DNA from: Adineta vaga | Taxonomy: Eukaryota > Rotifera | Direction of reading: 5' to 3' | DNA length: 64,000 bases | Assembly (NCBI GenBank): GCA_021613535.1 | Contig: CP075494.1 | Span: 12,152,001-12,216,000, forward strand | Shown here: positions 14,556-27,032 of the stretch, piece after piece | Position numbering within the stretch: position 1 is the stretch's first letter | How the letters are laid out: each line of letters begins with the position of its first letter | Position numbers and translations under genes: made by a program | The notes under the pieces: model-generated | The model's input: the letters and a program-made list of their open reading frames with translations, nothing else | Databases searched by the model: none | What the model was told of the DNA's origin: nothing

Positions 14556-17500
14556 ATGGTTGATTGTCTTTCATGGCATAGTTTTTATGGAAGTTTACGT
14601 TCATCAAAATCCTATGTAAAAGGAAATCGAATTTTATCAAAACCTACCATCGGTAAAAGTAAGTTATATATGTGAATATTGAATTTCTTTCGTTCACTTT
14701 CAATATTAACCGGAAGTATTGTTACGATCGTTATCGATCTCAAAAACAACAACAACAATAACACTAGCCTTCGTTTACAGACGAACGAAAGAAAGAGTTG
14801 ATCCGATTTAATCAATTCAGTTGATCATCTTCGTTTCGTTCGCCTTGCCCGCCCGATCGTCGTAATTATTTTTCTTTTCTTATATTCGTAAAGATTAATA
14901 CTGTACATAAAGAAATGAGAAGCTTAGCATCATGTCATTGTTATAAACTTTAACTTGTCTTTGAACAGAAATAAGAACTATTCAATAGTCTAGTTGTTCA
15001 GATGTCAATGGAAAGCATTGAACATAGTTCGTATAGTTACTATGATTTACATGAGAAGATTGCACTTGTTTCATTATTAAAAAGTGAAATGAGAAAACAT
15101 ACGTCCTCGAATTATTTATCTGGTAGTTTTGAAATTTGAATTCATTTGTTTATTTTTTTTTCATTTTATCTCTTGTCTTTAGGTAATCTCAGTTTTACAA
15201 ATCATGATACACAATTAGACAAGAAACAATGTAATAGCAATAATAACAATAATAATGGAACACTACAATCAGCTGATGAATCGAATGTTTTCCTTGAATT
15301 TTTTATATTCAATATCAGTCGTGAACGAAGTATTCATTTGTGTAAAAATACAAATGATAAACGATTATTGAGTTTTTATAATATTTCCAATGGATTATAT
15401 AAGAATGGTGTTCGAAATGGTAAGTAATCTATATATTCGATTATCTTCTTGCGTATTTGGCGACATGAATTTGTCATTGAAGTCAATATCATAATGTGAT
15501 TTAGCCCTAGAATATCGTTAAAATACTATGTTAAGGATGAATGATTTTTATTCCTTTTTTTTTTCGTATTCTTACATACGGTTCGCGAGAGAAGAACGCT
15601 TTTTTTTTCGTCGCGACTTTGTCAGAGAATACAGTTGATACGTGTGTGTGTGTATGCATCTTCATCGAACCGTGGAAAAATAACCGTATATACATTAGAA
15701 TACTCTGCAATATACATTTGTTCGTTGTAAGATAAAAATGATTCGATTAAATATCATGCATTTTACAAGAAGATTACGAGCAACACCAATTGGACGACAA
15801 GTTTTTTCACGACTAGCCAATCCAAGATATCGATTATTACTTCTGATAGTACTCGTAGCTTTTATTTCTCGCTCACATTTTCGTACATCGGATTTGGGAC
15901 CACAAACATTAGTTCTTGGAGAAGAACGACGTTTATCAATACGTTTATTCAAAGAAGATGATGCAGAACGAACAACATTACGTCCATTTCGTATTTTAAG
16001 TGGATCTTTACATTATTTTCGTGTGGTACCACAATCATGGGAAGATCGAATTGTTTTAATGAAAGAAGCTGGTTTAAATACAGTCGAAACATTTGTTCCA
16101 TGGAATGTTCATGAACGTGACGTAGGAAAATTTCAATTTGATAATTTAATTAAATTCTTAGAATTAATTCATCAAAAAGAAATGTTTACAATTATTCGTC
16201 CTTCACGTAAGTTCAATTGAATTTTTTTGTTGATTTTTATATGAGTTTGAAATGATGAAGGACATATGATAGGTATATGTACATGATTCATCAATGAAAG
16301 ACAAAGATATCAGAACATGATTTTGTAAAAATTAACGCTTTGATGTACCGTGTCACGAAGAGCAAAAGAAAAATTTTCCATATTTTTCTTACCTTGTCGA
16401 AGTTAATGAATTTTTTTTTGTTTGTTTTTAGCTTATATTGGAGCTGAATGGGATTTTGGTGGTTTACCTAGTTGGTTATTACATGATAATGAAATGATTG
16501 TTCGTAGTACTTATCCTGCTTTTATAGAAGCTGTAGAAAGGTACTATGATGCTTTACTACCTATTTTAGCCAAATATCAATATAATCGTCGTAATGGTGG
16601 TTCAATTATTGCCTTTCAAATTGAGCATGAATATGGAAGCTATGGTCAAGATAAAAGTTATTTAGAAAGACTTCGTTCAATGTATACAAAACATGGTTTA
16701 GATGAAATCTTTTTTACATCAGATGCACCACGAGTTCTTCAACATGGAACATTAGATAATGTATGGGCGACAGTAAATTTTCAACGAGAAATTACGACAC
16801 GTGTAGATAAATTAGTCGAATTTCGTTCTGAAGCACATGTTATGATTGCAGAATATTGGACGGGATGGTTCGATCAATGGGGTAAACCACATCGTACTGG
16901 AGATCAAACATCTTACGATGCCGATGAATTAGAATTAGATGTAGAAGAAATTCTTTTGACAGCACAATATGAAATCTCTGTGAATTTCTACATGTTTTGT
17001 GGTGGTACAAATTTCGGTTTTACAGCTGGAGCAAATCATTTTCAATTGAAACATTTCGTTTCATCAACAACATCATTTGATTATGATGCACCGGTCAGTG
17101 AATCAGGAGATGTGACAAGAAAATATCATGCAATACGTAATGTTATCAAGAAATTCTATGAACAAAATCCGACACTAATTATTTTCAATAATGAACGTGC
17201 AGCTGCTGATACATTCGATCCAAAAGATATAACTGATCCAAAAAAGATTGCATATGGAAAAGTAAAAATAACAGATTATAAATCTTTTGAACAACTTCTC
17301 GAGGATCCATCCATAGGACATAAGTATGAATCTGACGCAGGACCATTAGGAATGGAAGATTTGAAAAAGAATGCTACATCAGAAGGATTTATTGTTTATA
17401 CAAATGATGAAATTCCTGCACTTATTCAAGCAGCTGATAAACATACGATATCGATACCTGAAGTTGCTGATAGTGTAACAATTTTAGTCGATGGTGAAAA

Positions 17501-20500
17501 TGTTTTCTATGCTAATCAAACTTCATACGCTGTTGAAAGTGAGATTCCAGCAGAAACAAAAAAAGTAACGGTTTTCGTGGAAAATCTTGGACGAATCAGT
17601 TATGGACCTGGATTGGATTATAGTCGAAAAGGAATACTGAATAATGTTTTGTTGGATGCGAAAATTGAATTGAAAAAATGGACTATGGTTTTATTAGAAT
17701 TTAATCGTGGTTTAGCGAGTGTAACCGATTGGAAACCATTCGTTCGAAGTGAAGATAGTACTACAAGTCATCTTGCTCGTGGCCCAAAATTATTTCGTGG
17801 ATCATTTACAATAGAAGAAGCACAGGAGATTGAAGACACATTTCTTTACATGGGTACACGTTGGGGTAAAGGCATAGCTTTTATCAATGGTCATAATTTA
17901 GGAAGATATTGGAAAATTGGTCCACAAAAAACATTATACATTCCCAAACATTTCCTTATTAAAGGAATAAATTATCTTTATTTATTTGAAACACATCATT
18001 ATGGGCAAGAAGTTAAACTTGTTGATAAACCAGTTGTTGCAACATAATATGGCGATTTCTCTGGAACATATTTTGCGCTTCTATCTATGTGTTTTTGCTT
18101 GATTTTTGTTAGAATTTTTTTTTGCGATCTTTTTAAGAATAAGTATATTACTCTATATCGTTCTTTATACGCTTTTCAATTGAAGTTTAACTTATTGAGA
18201 CTTTCGTAGACTATGACAAATCGATAGGAATCTATAGAATAAAAATATATTTTTTTGTTTTTCAGGTGATATTTTAATATTTCTCAATGGCACGAATATA
18301 ATCAAACCACCAATTGCATTAACGATTGATCGTGTTAAATCGGAATTTACGGCTTTACGACGACAAAATAAACCAATTCAAATTGGCATATGTCGTTGTG
18401 TTGATCGTTCAATTTTTAATAATGCAACTGTTCAACATTTAGGTTCATTAACAATACATGAATTTGAAAATTTATCTCGTCATGAAGAATCCAATGAAAT
18501 ACATAAATCAACAACAATTGTACATAGTGAATCAAAGAAACTATTAAGTTTATTTTCAAATAAAAAGAAATTAATTTCAAATGGAAAACGAAAATCTATT
18601 TTAGATAAAACTAATGAAATTGATCGTAAGTATAGTTTAAATTTAAATGAATAATTTTAAATAACATTGTTTGATGTTCATAGAACGAAATCTCTCTTCA
18701 AATTCTATGAAACATGAAAATGAAATTTTAACAGTGAAAACAAATGAAGATAAGAATTCATTCATTACACAACAATCAACGAAAAAAACAATAGAACATG
18801 TTGATACTCATACTGACAAGGAATCAAAAGAAAGGTTAGTAAATGAATTTACGGATATTTTATTTCATAGTTTTTATTTCAGCACTTCAAATCGAAATTT
18901 ATCAACACAGATTTTTACTGATGCATGTTTTATCTATCGTCGTCAAGTTATCAAACATCCTCAAGATACCAATGCAATGATTCTTCGTGGTCGCGAAATA
19001 GCTCATGAAGCTGCTAATTCACCAACTATTCCATCTTCTATGCCAAATTATAGTCACGATCAAATTCGTGAACTTTACGGTGAAATCGATAAGAAAACAC
19101 GTCGTTTAAAAGAAAATCAATATATTTTTCATACACCAATGATTGATGCTTGGAACGAAACACCACCTTGGAGTGTATCATCAACATCATCATTGATTCC
19201 AAATCAATGTCCTTTACCAAAATTTCGTTTAGATAAGAATGATGAAACAATATTTATGGCAACATATTTTTCCACAGGTTTAAGTAATCGACGAACTCTT
19301 TCGACTACCGATGATAAAGATATCATTCGTGGAAGTTTTCGTACATCCGTTGGAGAACGTACAAGTGTTAGTCCATCACCTTTGTTACTTAATGTTCGTT
19401 TTGATTATAAGAAATTGAATTCACCAGAAATGATTGCGAAAGATGAATCAAATGTTATTCCAGATTATATTCAATCATATTCTACCGAACAATCCACGGA
19501 ACCATTGAATCATGTAAGTCGATCGATTCATTCAACAAAATACAAAAAGTTTGTTTTCTTTTTAGATCAATTCATCATCATCATCAAAACTTGATCCATT
19601 AGCAACAAAAAATGTCGAGACGATGGATATTGATAGTTTAATTGATCTTGATGATCAAACAGCTATATCTTATCATACAGATAAAGAATCTCAAATGGAT
19701 CTCGAACTTGATTCGTTATTTTCTCGAAAAAATCAACCGACAACTTGTGTTCATTCACAATCAATCGATGTTACTCCACGAATGAAACCGAATGATCTAT
19801 TTAAGACCATCACATCACCAGATGATAGTTGTTATTATGATGCATTAACATCTTCGATTCAATCAAGTATATTTTCAGATAATTTTTTTGAACAAGTTGA
19901 AACACTCAATCATATCAATAAAATTGAAAAACTATCATCAAAACAAATCGACGGAGATGTATCAATTGATAATCTTAGTGAAATTATTCGAGAAATAAAT
20001 CAAACTCCATCATGTATCAATCATCTTGTTTTTGCTTATGATCATCAATCGATTCAACCGCAAGGAGCTGATGCTGTATCAAATGATCAAATGGAAATAA
20101 CAAATACTAAGACTTTATCTCAACAATCTTCTATAGAACCTGAAATCCCTTCAACAAATACTAATATCTATCAAGAATCATTATCATCAGATGATGAGAA
20201 TAATTATCGTCAAATTACAAGTGATATTGATGAAGATTTTGAAGAATTATATCAACGATATTTAACTAATCTTAATCAATATCAAAAAATCTTAGAACAA
20301 ATTGATCAAGTGGAACAAAAATTATCACCAATTGATGAAGAGATCAATTCAATGAATGAACATGTTTCCAAGAATCAAACACAACTCAATTCATCGAATG
20401 TAATATTATCTGTTAAACGACAAAGCAATCATATTGGTCATTATGGATTTGAATTAGAACAAACATTCGAAGGAAAAATCAAGATTTCTTCGATAATTGA

Positions 20501-20858
20501 TTCAACCTATTGTCCAAATTTAAATGTAGGCGATGAAATACTTGGTATTAATAATATTGCTACATTAACAATACTTGAACAATATTATTTATTATTCAAT
20601 ACATTATGGCATAATCAATATGAATACATCGATTTAACTATTAAGAAAACAGGTAGATGATTAAAAACTGAATCTAATCAAGATGCATAGTTTATTCTGA
20701 TGATATTGATATTTGAATCTTTATTTTCAGTCTCTTCATCGACTCTACCACATTCCAATATTCTTTCATGGTCAATACCAAAAGTCGAATCAGGTAAAAA
20801 TCACTGCGGTTTTTGTTTCTTTCATGATGGAGATTCTATTGACTACCGACAACCTTGA
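14556..20858 (+). CDS. Two-PDZ-domain scaffold protein, uncharacterised
   Basis: Seven exons join in frame: 14556-14658, 15183-15419, 18266-18625, 18684-18834, 18883-19513, 19566-20652 and 20731-20858, giving 898 residues. A first PDZ-like domain (about residues 65-150) is split by the large intron: exon 2 ends GLYKNGVRN and exon 3 starts GDILIFLNGTNI, the usual GD-x-IL-x-(V/I/L)-NG turn. A Ser/Thr/Asn-rich low-complexity middle and a short coiled coil (YQKILEQIDQVEQKL) precede a clear C-terminal PDZ (about residues 770-856, with HYGFELEQ and VGDEILGINNIATL). PDZ domains bind C-terminal peptides and build membrane-linked complexes; the partners here are unknown. The 48-base intron at 18835-18882 is in frame and stop-free, so it could be retained. 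The last exon is less certain; without it the frame stops at 20658-20660. The intron 15420-18265 holds a whole GH35 gene. Confidence 0.72.
15738..18047 (+). CDS. GLB1L2: Beta-galactosidase-like GH35 enzyme, nested
   Basis: Two exons, 15738-16206 and 16432-18047, join in phase 1 (CGTCCTTCAC then CTTATATTGG) to give 694 residues. A basic N-terminus followed by a hydrophobic stretch near residues 32-44 (RLLLLIVLVAFIS) suggests a type II signal anchor, so a secretory-pathway enzyme with a luminal domain. GH35 landmarks are [47 protein letters not shown], the acid/base segment QIEHEYGS, the nucleophile segment AEYWTGWFDQWG, GGTNFGFTAG and, near the C-terminus, FINGHNLGRYW. It resembles the GLB1L2/GLB1L3 branch most. 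The Asn that normally precedes the acid/base Glu (ENE) is His here (codon 16626-16628), so activity may be altered. The gene lies on the same strand within an intron of the PDZ gene. Confidence 0.93.
18048..18265 (+). other. GH35 3' UTR and end of host intron
   Basis: T-rich sequence after the GH35 stop, ending in a polypyrimidine tract and CAG at 18265, the acceptor for exon 3 of the PDZ gene. Confidence 0.5.
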
Positions 20859-21031
20859 CTATATCGTATTGTTTCTCATAAAAACTACAAAATAATTTGT
20901 AATAATATGTCGATTTACAAATTTTTGATGAAAGATTAAATGAATACTTTCGCATATACTTAGTGTCCTTTCTCTTTCCATTTGCTTGTCTATATATATG
21001 CAAGATCTTTTTCACATTCGAATCATACAAA

Positions 21032-22546
21032 ATGCCAACCATCTACGATATTCAACGCGAAGAAACTTATACAGGAGAACCACGCACAGTTTCGAACTAT
21101 GATACATATAGTTCAGGAGATACAGCTGTTGGCTATATGTCAGCAATAACACCACGTCAGATTATTGTAACTCGGCCAGTAAAAAATTTAGGTGGGGGAA
21201 ATCGTAGTGTAACATCGAAAATGACTGTTTCACAATCGATGTCGAGTAATGCAATGCCATTACGAAGTGCAAGTGTTGGACATTTAGCTTTGGTTCCATT
21301 TAATAGTCAACGTACGGAAGAAAAACGACAATTGGCAGAATTAAATGATCGATTTGCAGAATATATCGGCAAAATTCGATATTTAGAAGCTGTCAATCGT
21401 AAACTTAGTCGTGATTTGGATAATATTCGAAATAAAAAGGGTATCGGTTTACAACGTATACAAGAAATCATTGCACGAGAAAAACGAGAAGCCGAAGATA
21501 CATTAAAACGTATGGATGATGATATACGTTCTGGACAAAGTAAACGACAAGAAGCTGAAACACGTTTAAAACAAGCTGAACAACGTTTAACCAATGCACA
21601 ACGACCTGATCAAATAAATAGTGCGAAAGATCAATTACGGCAATTACGAGAAAAAATTCTTGATCTTGAAAAAAAAATTGAATTAATTCGAAAAATAATT
21701 GCTGATAATGATGAAGAAATAGCACTCTACAATGCTGAATTACAAAGAATTCGATCGGATATTGCTAATCTTATAACTGAAATAGCAAACGAAGCAACAC
21801 AAAAACAATTACTTATGGCAGAAAAAAGTGTTCTTGAACAAGAATTAAAAGCGATTGATACGGCACATAAATTTGATGTTGAACAACTTCGTTCAAAAGT
21901 TGCCATTGCTAATGTTGATCCTGCACCATTCTTTGAAAGTGAATTAACTTCAGCTATACGTGATATACGTAAACAATTTGAAAATATTACTGATCAACAA
22001 CAACAACAATTACAAAATTATTATCAAGCAAAAGTAAGTGCACTGATTGAATATCATCAACCGAAGCAACCCGTCGAATCTCAATGGCAAACTGAAAAAA
22101 TTCGTGAAATAACTCGTAGTATGACTGATATACGTGGACGAGTGAATAATTTACAAATGGAAAATCAAGATCTCGATCGACAAATAGCTGATATACGGCA
22201 ACAAATTCAATCATCAACATATCATGATGATCAACATTTACTTAGTGAACAAAAACGTTATCGAGAAGAGATCGATCGTTTGAAAGGTTATATTAATGAT
22301 TTAGAAAAATATCGTACAACATTAGAAGAAGAAATACGACGATATCGATTGTTATTAGAAGGTGGTACGAATCAAGTTGGTCTACGACATTTTGCTGAAG
22401 AAGCAGAAAAAATTATGAATCGAGGAAGATCATTATTAGATTCAATGAATTTACGTTTAGTGAAAAATTCATCTTTACCAAGTAGTTCACATAATGTTCG
22501 TGAAGTCACCTACTCAAAAACGTATTCATCTGCTGGAGGTGGCTAA
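21032..22546 (+). CDS. Cytoplasmic intermediate filament protein 1
   Basis: A structural protein that assembles into 10-nm filaments by coiled-coil pairing. The coding region is a single exon of 504 residues. I chose the ATG at 21032 (MPTIYDIQRE) over an upstream in-frame ATG at 20963 because the extra residues look non-coding. The head is about 95 residues. The rod opens with the family's coil-1A motif (LAELNDRFAEYIGKIRYLEA) and closes with the motif EEEIRRYRLLLEGG. It is about 350 residues, the lamin-type length of invertebrate filaments rather than the roughly 310 of vertebrate cytoplasmic ones. The tail is short (about 60 residues), Ser-rich and lacks a lamin-tail domain. First of three tandem filament genes. 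No introns interrupt it, unlike its neighbours. Confidence 0.93.
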   Translation: MPTIYDIQREETYTGEPRTVSNYDTYSSGDTAVGYMSAITPRQIIVTRPVKNLGGGNRSVTSKMTVSQSMSSNAMPLRSASVGHLALVPFNSQRTEEKRQLAELNDRFAEYIGKIRYLEAVNRKLSRDLDNIRNKKGIGLQRIQEIIAREKREAEDTLKRMDDDIRSGQSKRQEAETRLKQAEQRLTNAQRPDQINSAKDQLRQLREKILDLEKKIELIRKIIADNDEEIALYNAELQRIRSDIANLITEIANEATQKQLLMAEKSVLEQELKAIDTAHKFDVEQLRSKVAIANVDPAPFFESELTSAIRDIRKQFENITDQQQQQLQNYYQAKVSALIEYHQPKQPVESQWQTEKIREITRSMTDIRGRVNNLQMENQDLDRQIADIRQQIQSSTYHDDQHLLSEQKRYREEIDRLKGYINDLEKYRTTLEEEIRRYRLLLEGGTNQVGLRHFAEEAEKIMNRGRSLLDSMNLRLVKNSSLPSSSHNVREVTYSKTYSSAGGG

Positions 22547-23332
22547 TCATATGCCAAAATTCATATTCGCAAAATAAAAAGAACAAAATAATATTTTCTA
22601 GTTTGAATAATAATTTTCCCTTCACCTTCCCTATATAATCTTAACATCAATAAATACATATATATATATATAAATATATATCTGCATATTTAATTCTTTA
22701 GTAAATATAAATTCAGGTGCGCATTTATAGTGAGTGACATATTTATTTATCGTGAGTGTGTCCTTTGTCTTGTTTTTATTATTTGCATGCATATCGAAAG
22801 CTCTCTACTTCAAACTAGACACACTATTTACTTTAAAACGGTCAAATATACATAGAACGAATAGTATTCAATTTCTTCGCTTTTACTTGATCGCTGTCGG
22901 TGTCTTTAGTATGAATTATATTGTTTGTCTCGTATGTATGCGGTCGGTTACTAACCATACAGAGAGTAAGGAGAAGAAGAAGAAGAAAAAAAAGAACAAG
23001 TAAAGATTTGTTCTTTTCATGCAAAAAGAAAAAAATAATTAAATGCGTATGCAAGACAACGGGCACGACCGATCGAAAGAAAGGGTAAAGACGAACATGT
23101 AAAGATTTCTTCGTTTTGTTCTTTCTCACCGAATCATAAATATACAGAGAACGAAAAGAAATTGATCAATAAAAGGAACATGTCTATTCATACAAAACTC
23201 ATTTCTTCTCTTTTTTCACTCTCCATATAGTCTACCTGTGTGCGTGTGTATATTCGCTTATTTTACTGATTGAATATTTTCATTTTGTTTTCAGATCTTC
23301 TCATCGACACAAATAATATTACAAACAACAAA
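22547..23332 (+). other. Spacer and 5' leader between filament genes 1 and 2
   Basis: Contains TA repeats near 22655-22680 and A-rich stretches. A TTTTGTTTTCAG acceptor at 23294 lies 38 bases before the second gene's ATG, so that gene probably has a 5'-UTR intron and an untranslated first exon somewhere in this spacer. Confidence 0.5.
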
Positions 23333-25064
23333 ATGCAAGATTTCGATAATGACTTTACCAAGAGTAGTACCTCATCATACAGTTCATATAAATCTCAGAT
23401 TGGACCACGAACAACCAATGTTCAACGTCGTGCAGGTGGTCCACCAGGTATCATGACACGCATGTATCAATCTTATTCAACAAGTGGTGGTAGTGGTGGT
23501 TTCAGTGCTGGAGGTATGGGCGGTGGAATATCAAATTTAGCATCAATTGCAGGTCTTGGCAATTTTGCTGGTATTCCATTACGACCAAATCGTGGTTCAT
23601 CAGCATTAGTTGCTGTAAATGAAACACGTGAAAAAGAAAAACGTGAATTATGTCAATTGAACGATAAATTTGCTCAATATGTTGAAAAAGTTCGTTTTCT
23701 TGAAGCACAAAATCGTAAATTACAATTAGAATTAGAAGCTTTACAAAACAAAGCTGGACAAGGTTCATCGAAAATTAAGGAAATGTATGAAGTTGAAATG
23801 AGCGAAGCCAAAAAACTCATCGATGATACAACACGTGATCGAGCAGCAGCTGAAGTTAAAGCTCGTGATGCTGAAAAAGAAGCTGGCCGTTATCGTAAAC
23901 GTTATGAAGAAATTTTAAATAGTCGAGAAACTGATCGTTCAGCTATTGATCGTCTTCAACAACAAATTGCTGAAAATGAAGCACAAATTAATCTATTTCG
24001 TCGTCGTTTAGCTGATCTTGAAGATGAAGCACGACGTTATAAAGCTGAAACACAACGTTTAGCATCGGAAATTGCTCGTTTACAAAATGAAATTCAAAAT
24101 GAAACATTTGTTAAAAGTTCACTTGATACAGAAAAAATGGCATTAGAAGATGAATTAGCTATGTTAAAACAAATGCATGAAGCCGATCTTAATGAATTAC
24201 GTTCGAAAACAGTTGTCGATGTTAATTTAGATCCATCACATTTCTTCCGTAATGAATTAGCACAAGCTATTCGAGATATTCGTAATGAATTTGAAGCTTT
24301 AAATGATCAACAACGTGCAGATTTACACAATCGATATATGATGTCATACAATGAATTAATTCTTCGTCATCAAAAACCTGATCTTGATCCAATTCAAAGT
24401 GAACAACAACGAATTCAAGAAGAAAAATTACGTACAACTCTCTTAACGACACGTAATGAAGTTGCACATATGAAAGCACGAAATGAAGAATTAAATAATC
24501 GTATTCGAGAACTTCAACTACATATTGATCAAGAACGTGATGACGGTATGAATTGAACTTTAACGAGAGAAAAAAAACAGATTTGATTTTCTTTTCTTTG
24601 TGATATTTTTAGGTAGTCGATTAATACAAAAACGTGCATCTGAAATCGATGAATTACGTCGTAAATTAGAACAATTGAAGAAAGAATATGAAGAAGTAAC
24701 AAATATGAAGACATCATTAGAAAAAGAAATCAATACATATAGAGAATTATTAGAAGGAACAAATAATCGTGATGGTCTTAAACAAATTGTTGATCATGTC
24801 GTTGAAGAAGCTCGACGAATGGAAGCTGAACGAGCAACAGGTGGAGGTATTGCTGGTTCAATCGCATATTCAGGTGGTGGTCGTCAAACAACAATTTCAC
24901 GTACATTTATTGCAAGTAGTGGATCAAGTGCAACCAATGCAGGCATTAGCGGTATAGTTGGTAGTCCTGGTCGATCTACCGCCAGTTATAGTGGTGGACA
25001 AGGAAATGTTAGTGGATCATTTTCACAAACATCCAGCCGTCGAGAATATACAGGACCAAGTTAG
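23333..25064 (+). CDS. Cytoplasmic intermediate filament protein 2
   Basis: Two exons, 23333-24545 and 24613-25064, join in phase 1 to give 554 residues. The head (about 95 residues) is rich in Gly, Ser and Arg. The rod runs from ETREKEKRELCQLNDKFAQY to the termination motif EKEINTYRELLEGT, about 356 residues, again the lamin-type length. The roughly 100-residue tail is Gly/Ser-rich (GGGIAGSIAYSGGG) with no lamin-tail domain, resembling flexible keratin-like ends. The only coding intron falls in coil 2 between DDG and SRL. Best-conserved rod of the three neighbours and likely the closest to the ancestral filament protein of the cluster. An AATAAA lies near 25195. Confidence 0.95.
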
Positions 25065-27032
25065 AATAGAAATCCAACATTACAGTGTACGTGACTTTTT
25101 TTAGACGATTATTTAAGAATGGTTATGTTTATGTTGATTGTTTTTAGTAAGAAATGTATATGTTAGATTTTATCTGTAATCAAAGAAAAAAAGAAATAAA
25201 TATAAACATTTACACGTACTATAAAAGCATTCGATAGAATTTAATTACCTCTTCTATATTTCAACCATATATTCAAAGAAAAAAAAATATCCATCAAAGT
25301 TTAGCAGTGATCTATATATTCGAATTGTAATAACTCTTTCTATGGATCAAAAGAAAATCACTTGATGATTATGAATAGATGACAGTTTTATATGTCAATC
25401 GTTTCCTCGAAAATATCAACATGTTTGTTTTTGTGAATTTTCTTATGATAAGATTTGTTTTCTCTTCGATTTCGATTTCCAGAACGTAAATCTATAAATA
25501 CTCTTACTGATTGACAAATTGAAACAAAGAAAATATTTGTCATTCTAATAATGATATATAAATAAAAGAGAAAGGAATTGTGTTTTCCATGTATCCTGTT
25601 TGTTTCCATTCCAATGAATCGACAATATCTTCTGAATTGAAGACATACAATTATGTTGATCTTGCCTTCATCTAGAGAACAAACAGTGGAAGAAGGACAG
25701 TTGCAGGCGTGAAAGATGATAGTAGAATATGGGATGGAGACGACGTTTTTCTTCGATAAAAAGGCGACAAGACACAACTTCTTTCCTCGTTTTGTTATAT
25801 CTTGATAACGTCGTATATATGCCTACGACTATCATCATTAGTATATTGAAAAAAAAAAGAAGAGTGTTGTCCTAAAAGCACTAAACAAGTAAATACAACA
25901 AGAATTTACTGTTGTTGGCAATAATCAATAAATGAATGTGTACGCTGATTAACCACAGATATCGTAACGGTATGTTATTCGAACTAGAACTAATGAGTTA
26001 GTTATAGGGCAATATATTTGTATATTTATGAAAGAAACATTCGTACATACACTCGAGAGTATTGAATTTTCAAGCGCTGTGTAAGAACTTGTCTGTAGCG
26101 AAATAATATCAGATAAAATATCGGCATTTTTTTTCTCTAAATACTTCCGTCTGGAAAATTCTTTTCAAGATTAGCCTGATGTATAAAGATTAAGAAATTG
26201 TCTTTTATAATCATATATTGATATGTAAAATATGTTGTCAAGATCATTTCTTTGAAGACATTCTCTTAGTTGTAAGAGACGATCAAGAGAGAGAAACGAA
26301 TCTTTCCTTTTCATGTAGACAAGTAACTCATCTATCATTATCATCATCTCTCATCAAATAAAGTTCTTATATAGTAGAAAGAATATCTTGATATGTCAGC
26401 TTGTTGTTTTCTCTGTTAAGTGAAGAAAAGTTTACAATCAACTATTGGAATATAAAGACATAAATCATTGAATAGATTTGTGCTAATGAACTGCATTCTA
26501 TTATCATTTCGGCATGTCAATATCAATGTCTAAATGTTACAAAACATCTTTTGCTTTTTTTTCTTCTTCTTCTCTTCTCTTCTCTGATTGTGTATATCTC
26601 GAAGGATATAGAGAAAAATCAAATACTTGCTTTGCCAATATGAAACTAAATCATATGAATAGAAGTACTGTGTGGATAAAGAAGAAAGTAGACAATGTAT
26701 TATTTTTCTTAACGAAATTTGAACTAACTTTGTTTGCTTCGATAACATGGATATGTCACTTGTAATATAAATAAGCCATTTATAGGCTTGATGAGAAGAA
26801 AGAGAAAGAAGGATGGTATCTATTTTTCTCGATTTTCTTGGCGAGTTTCTTTTTTCCAAAGAAACTACATTCGTTATATAGATGATTTTTTACAAAGATC
26901 GGAGCATCGAGACTTTTCCAACAGAATTGAATTGAATTGAAACTATTTATATCAACAAGGCGAGTAGAAATGATTTTATTTTGAATTAATTTTCATTTCT
27001 TTTAGTTTAAGTACTTGTTAGTTGTTTAATTA
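25065..27032. other. Spacer between filament genes 2 and 3
   Basis: AT-rich. Open frames at 25388-25777 (-), 26514-26765 (+) and 26530-26859 (-) have compositions typical of non-coding AT-rich DNA and no family resemblance. The promoter of filament gene 3 should lie towards the right end. Confidence 0.4.

Noticed and set aside
21307-22220. Minus-strand open frames inside filament gene 1
   Set aside because: Antisense shadows of a strongly conserved coiled-coil coding region.
25388-25777. 129-codon minus-strand open frame between filament genes
   Set aside because: No family resemblance and no good splice partners. Length is within chance for this spacer.
26530-26859. 109-codon minus-strand open frame
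   Set aside because: Composition follows the A/T-rich and GAA-type sequence; the overlapping plus-strand frame is equally open. No conserved motif.
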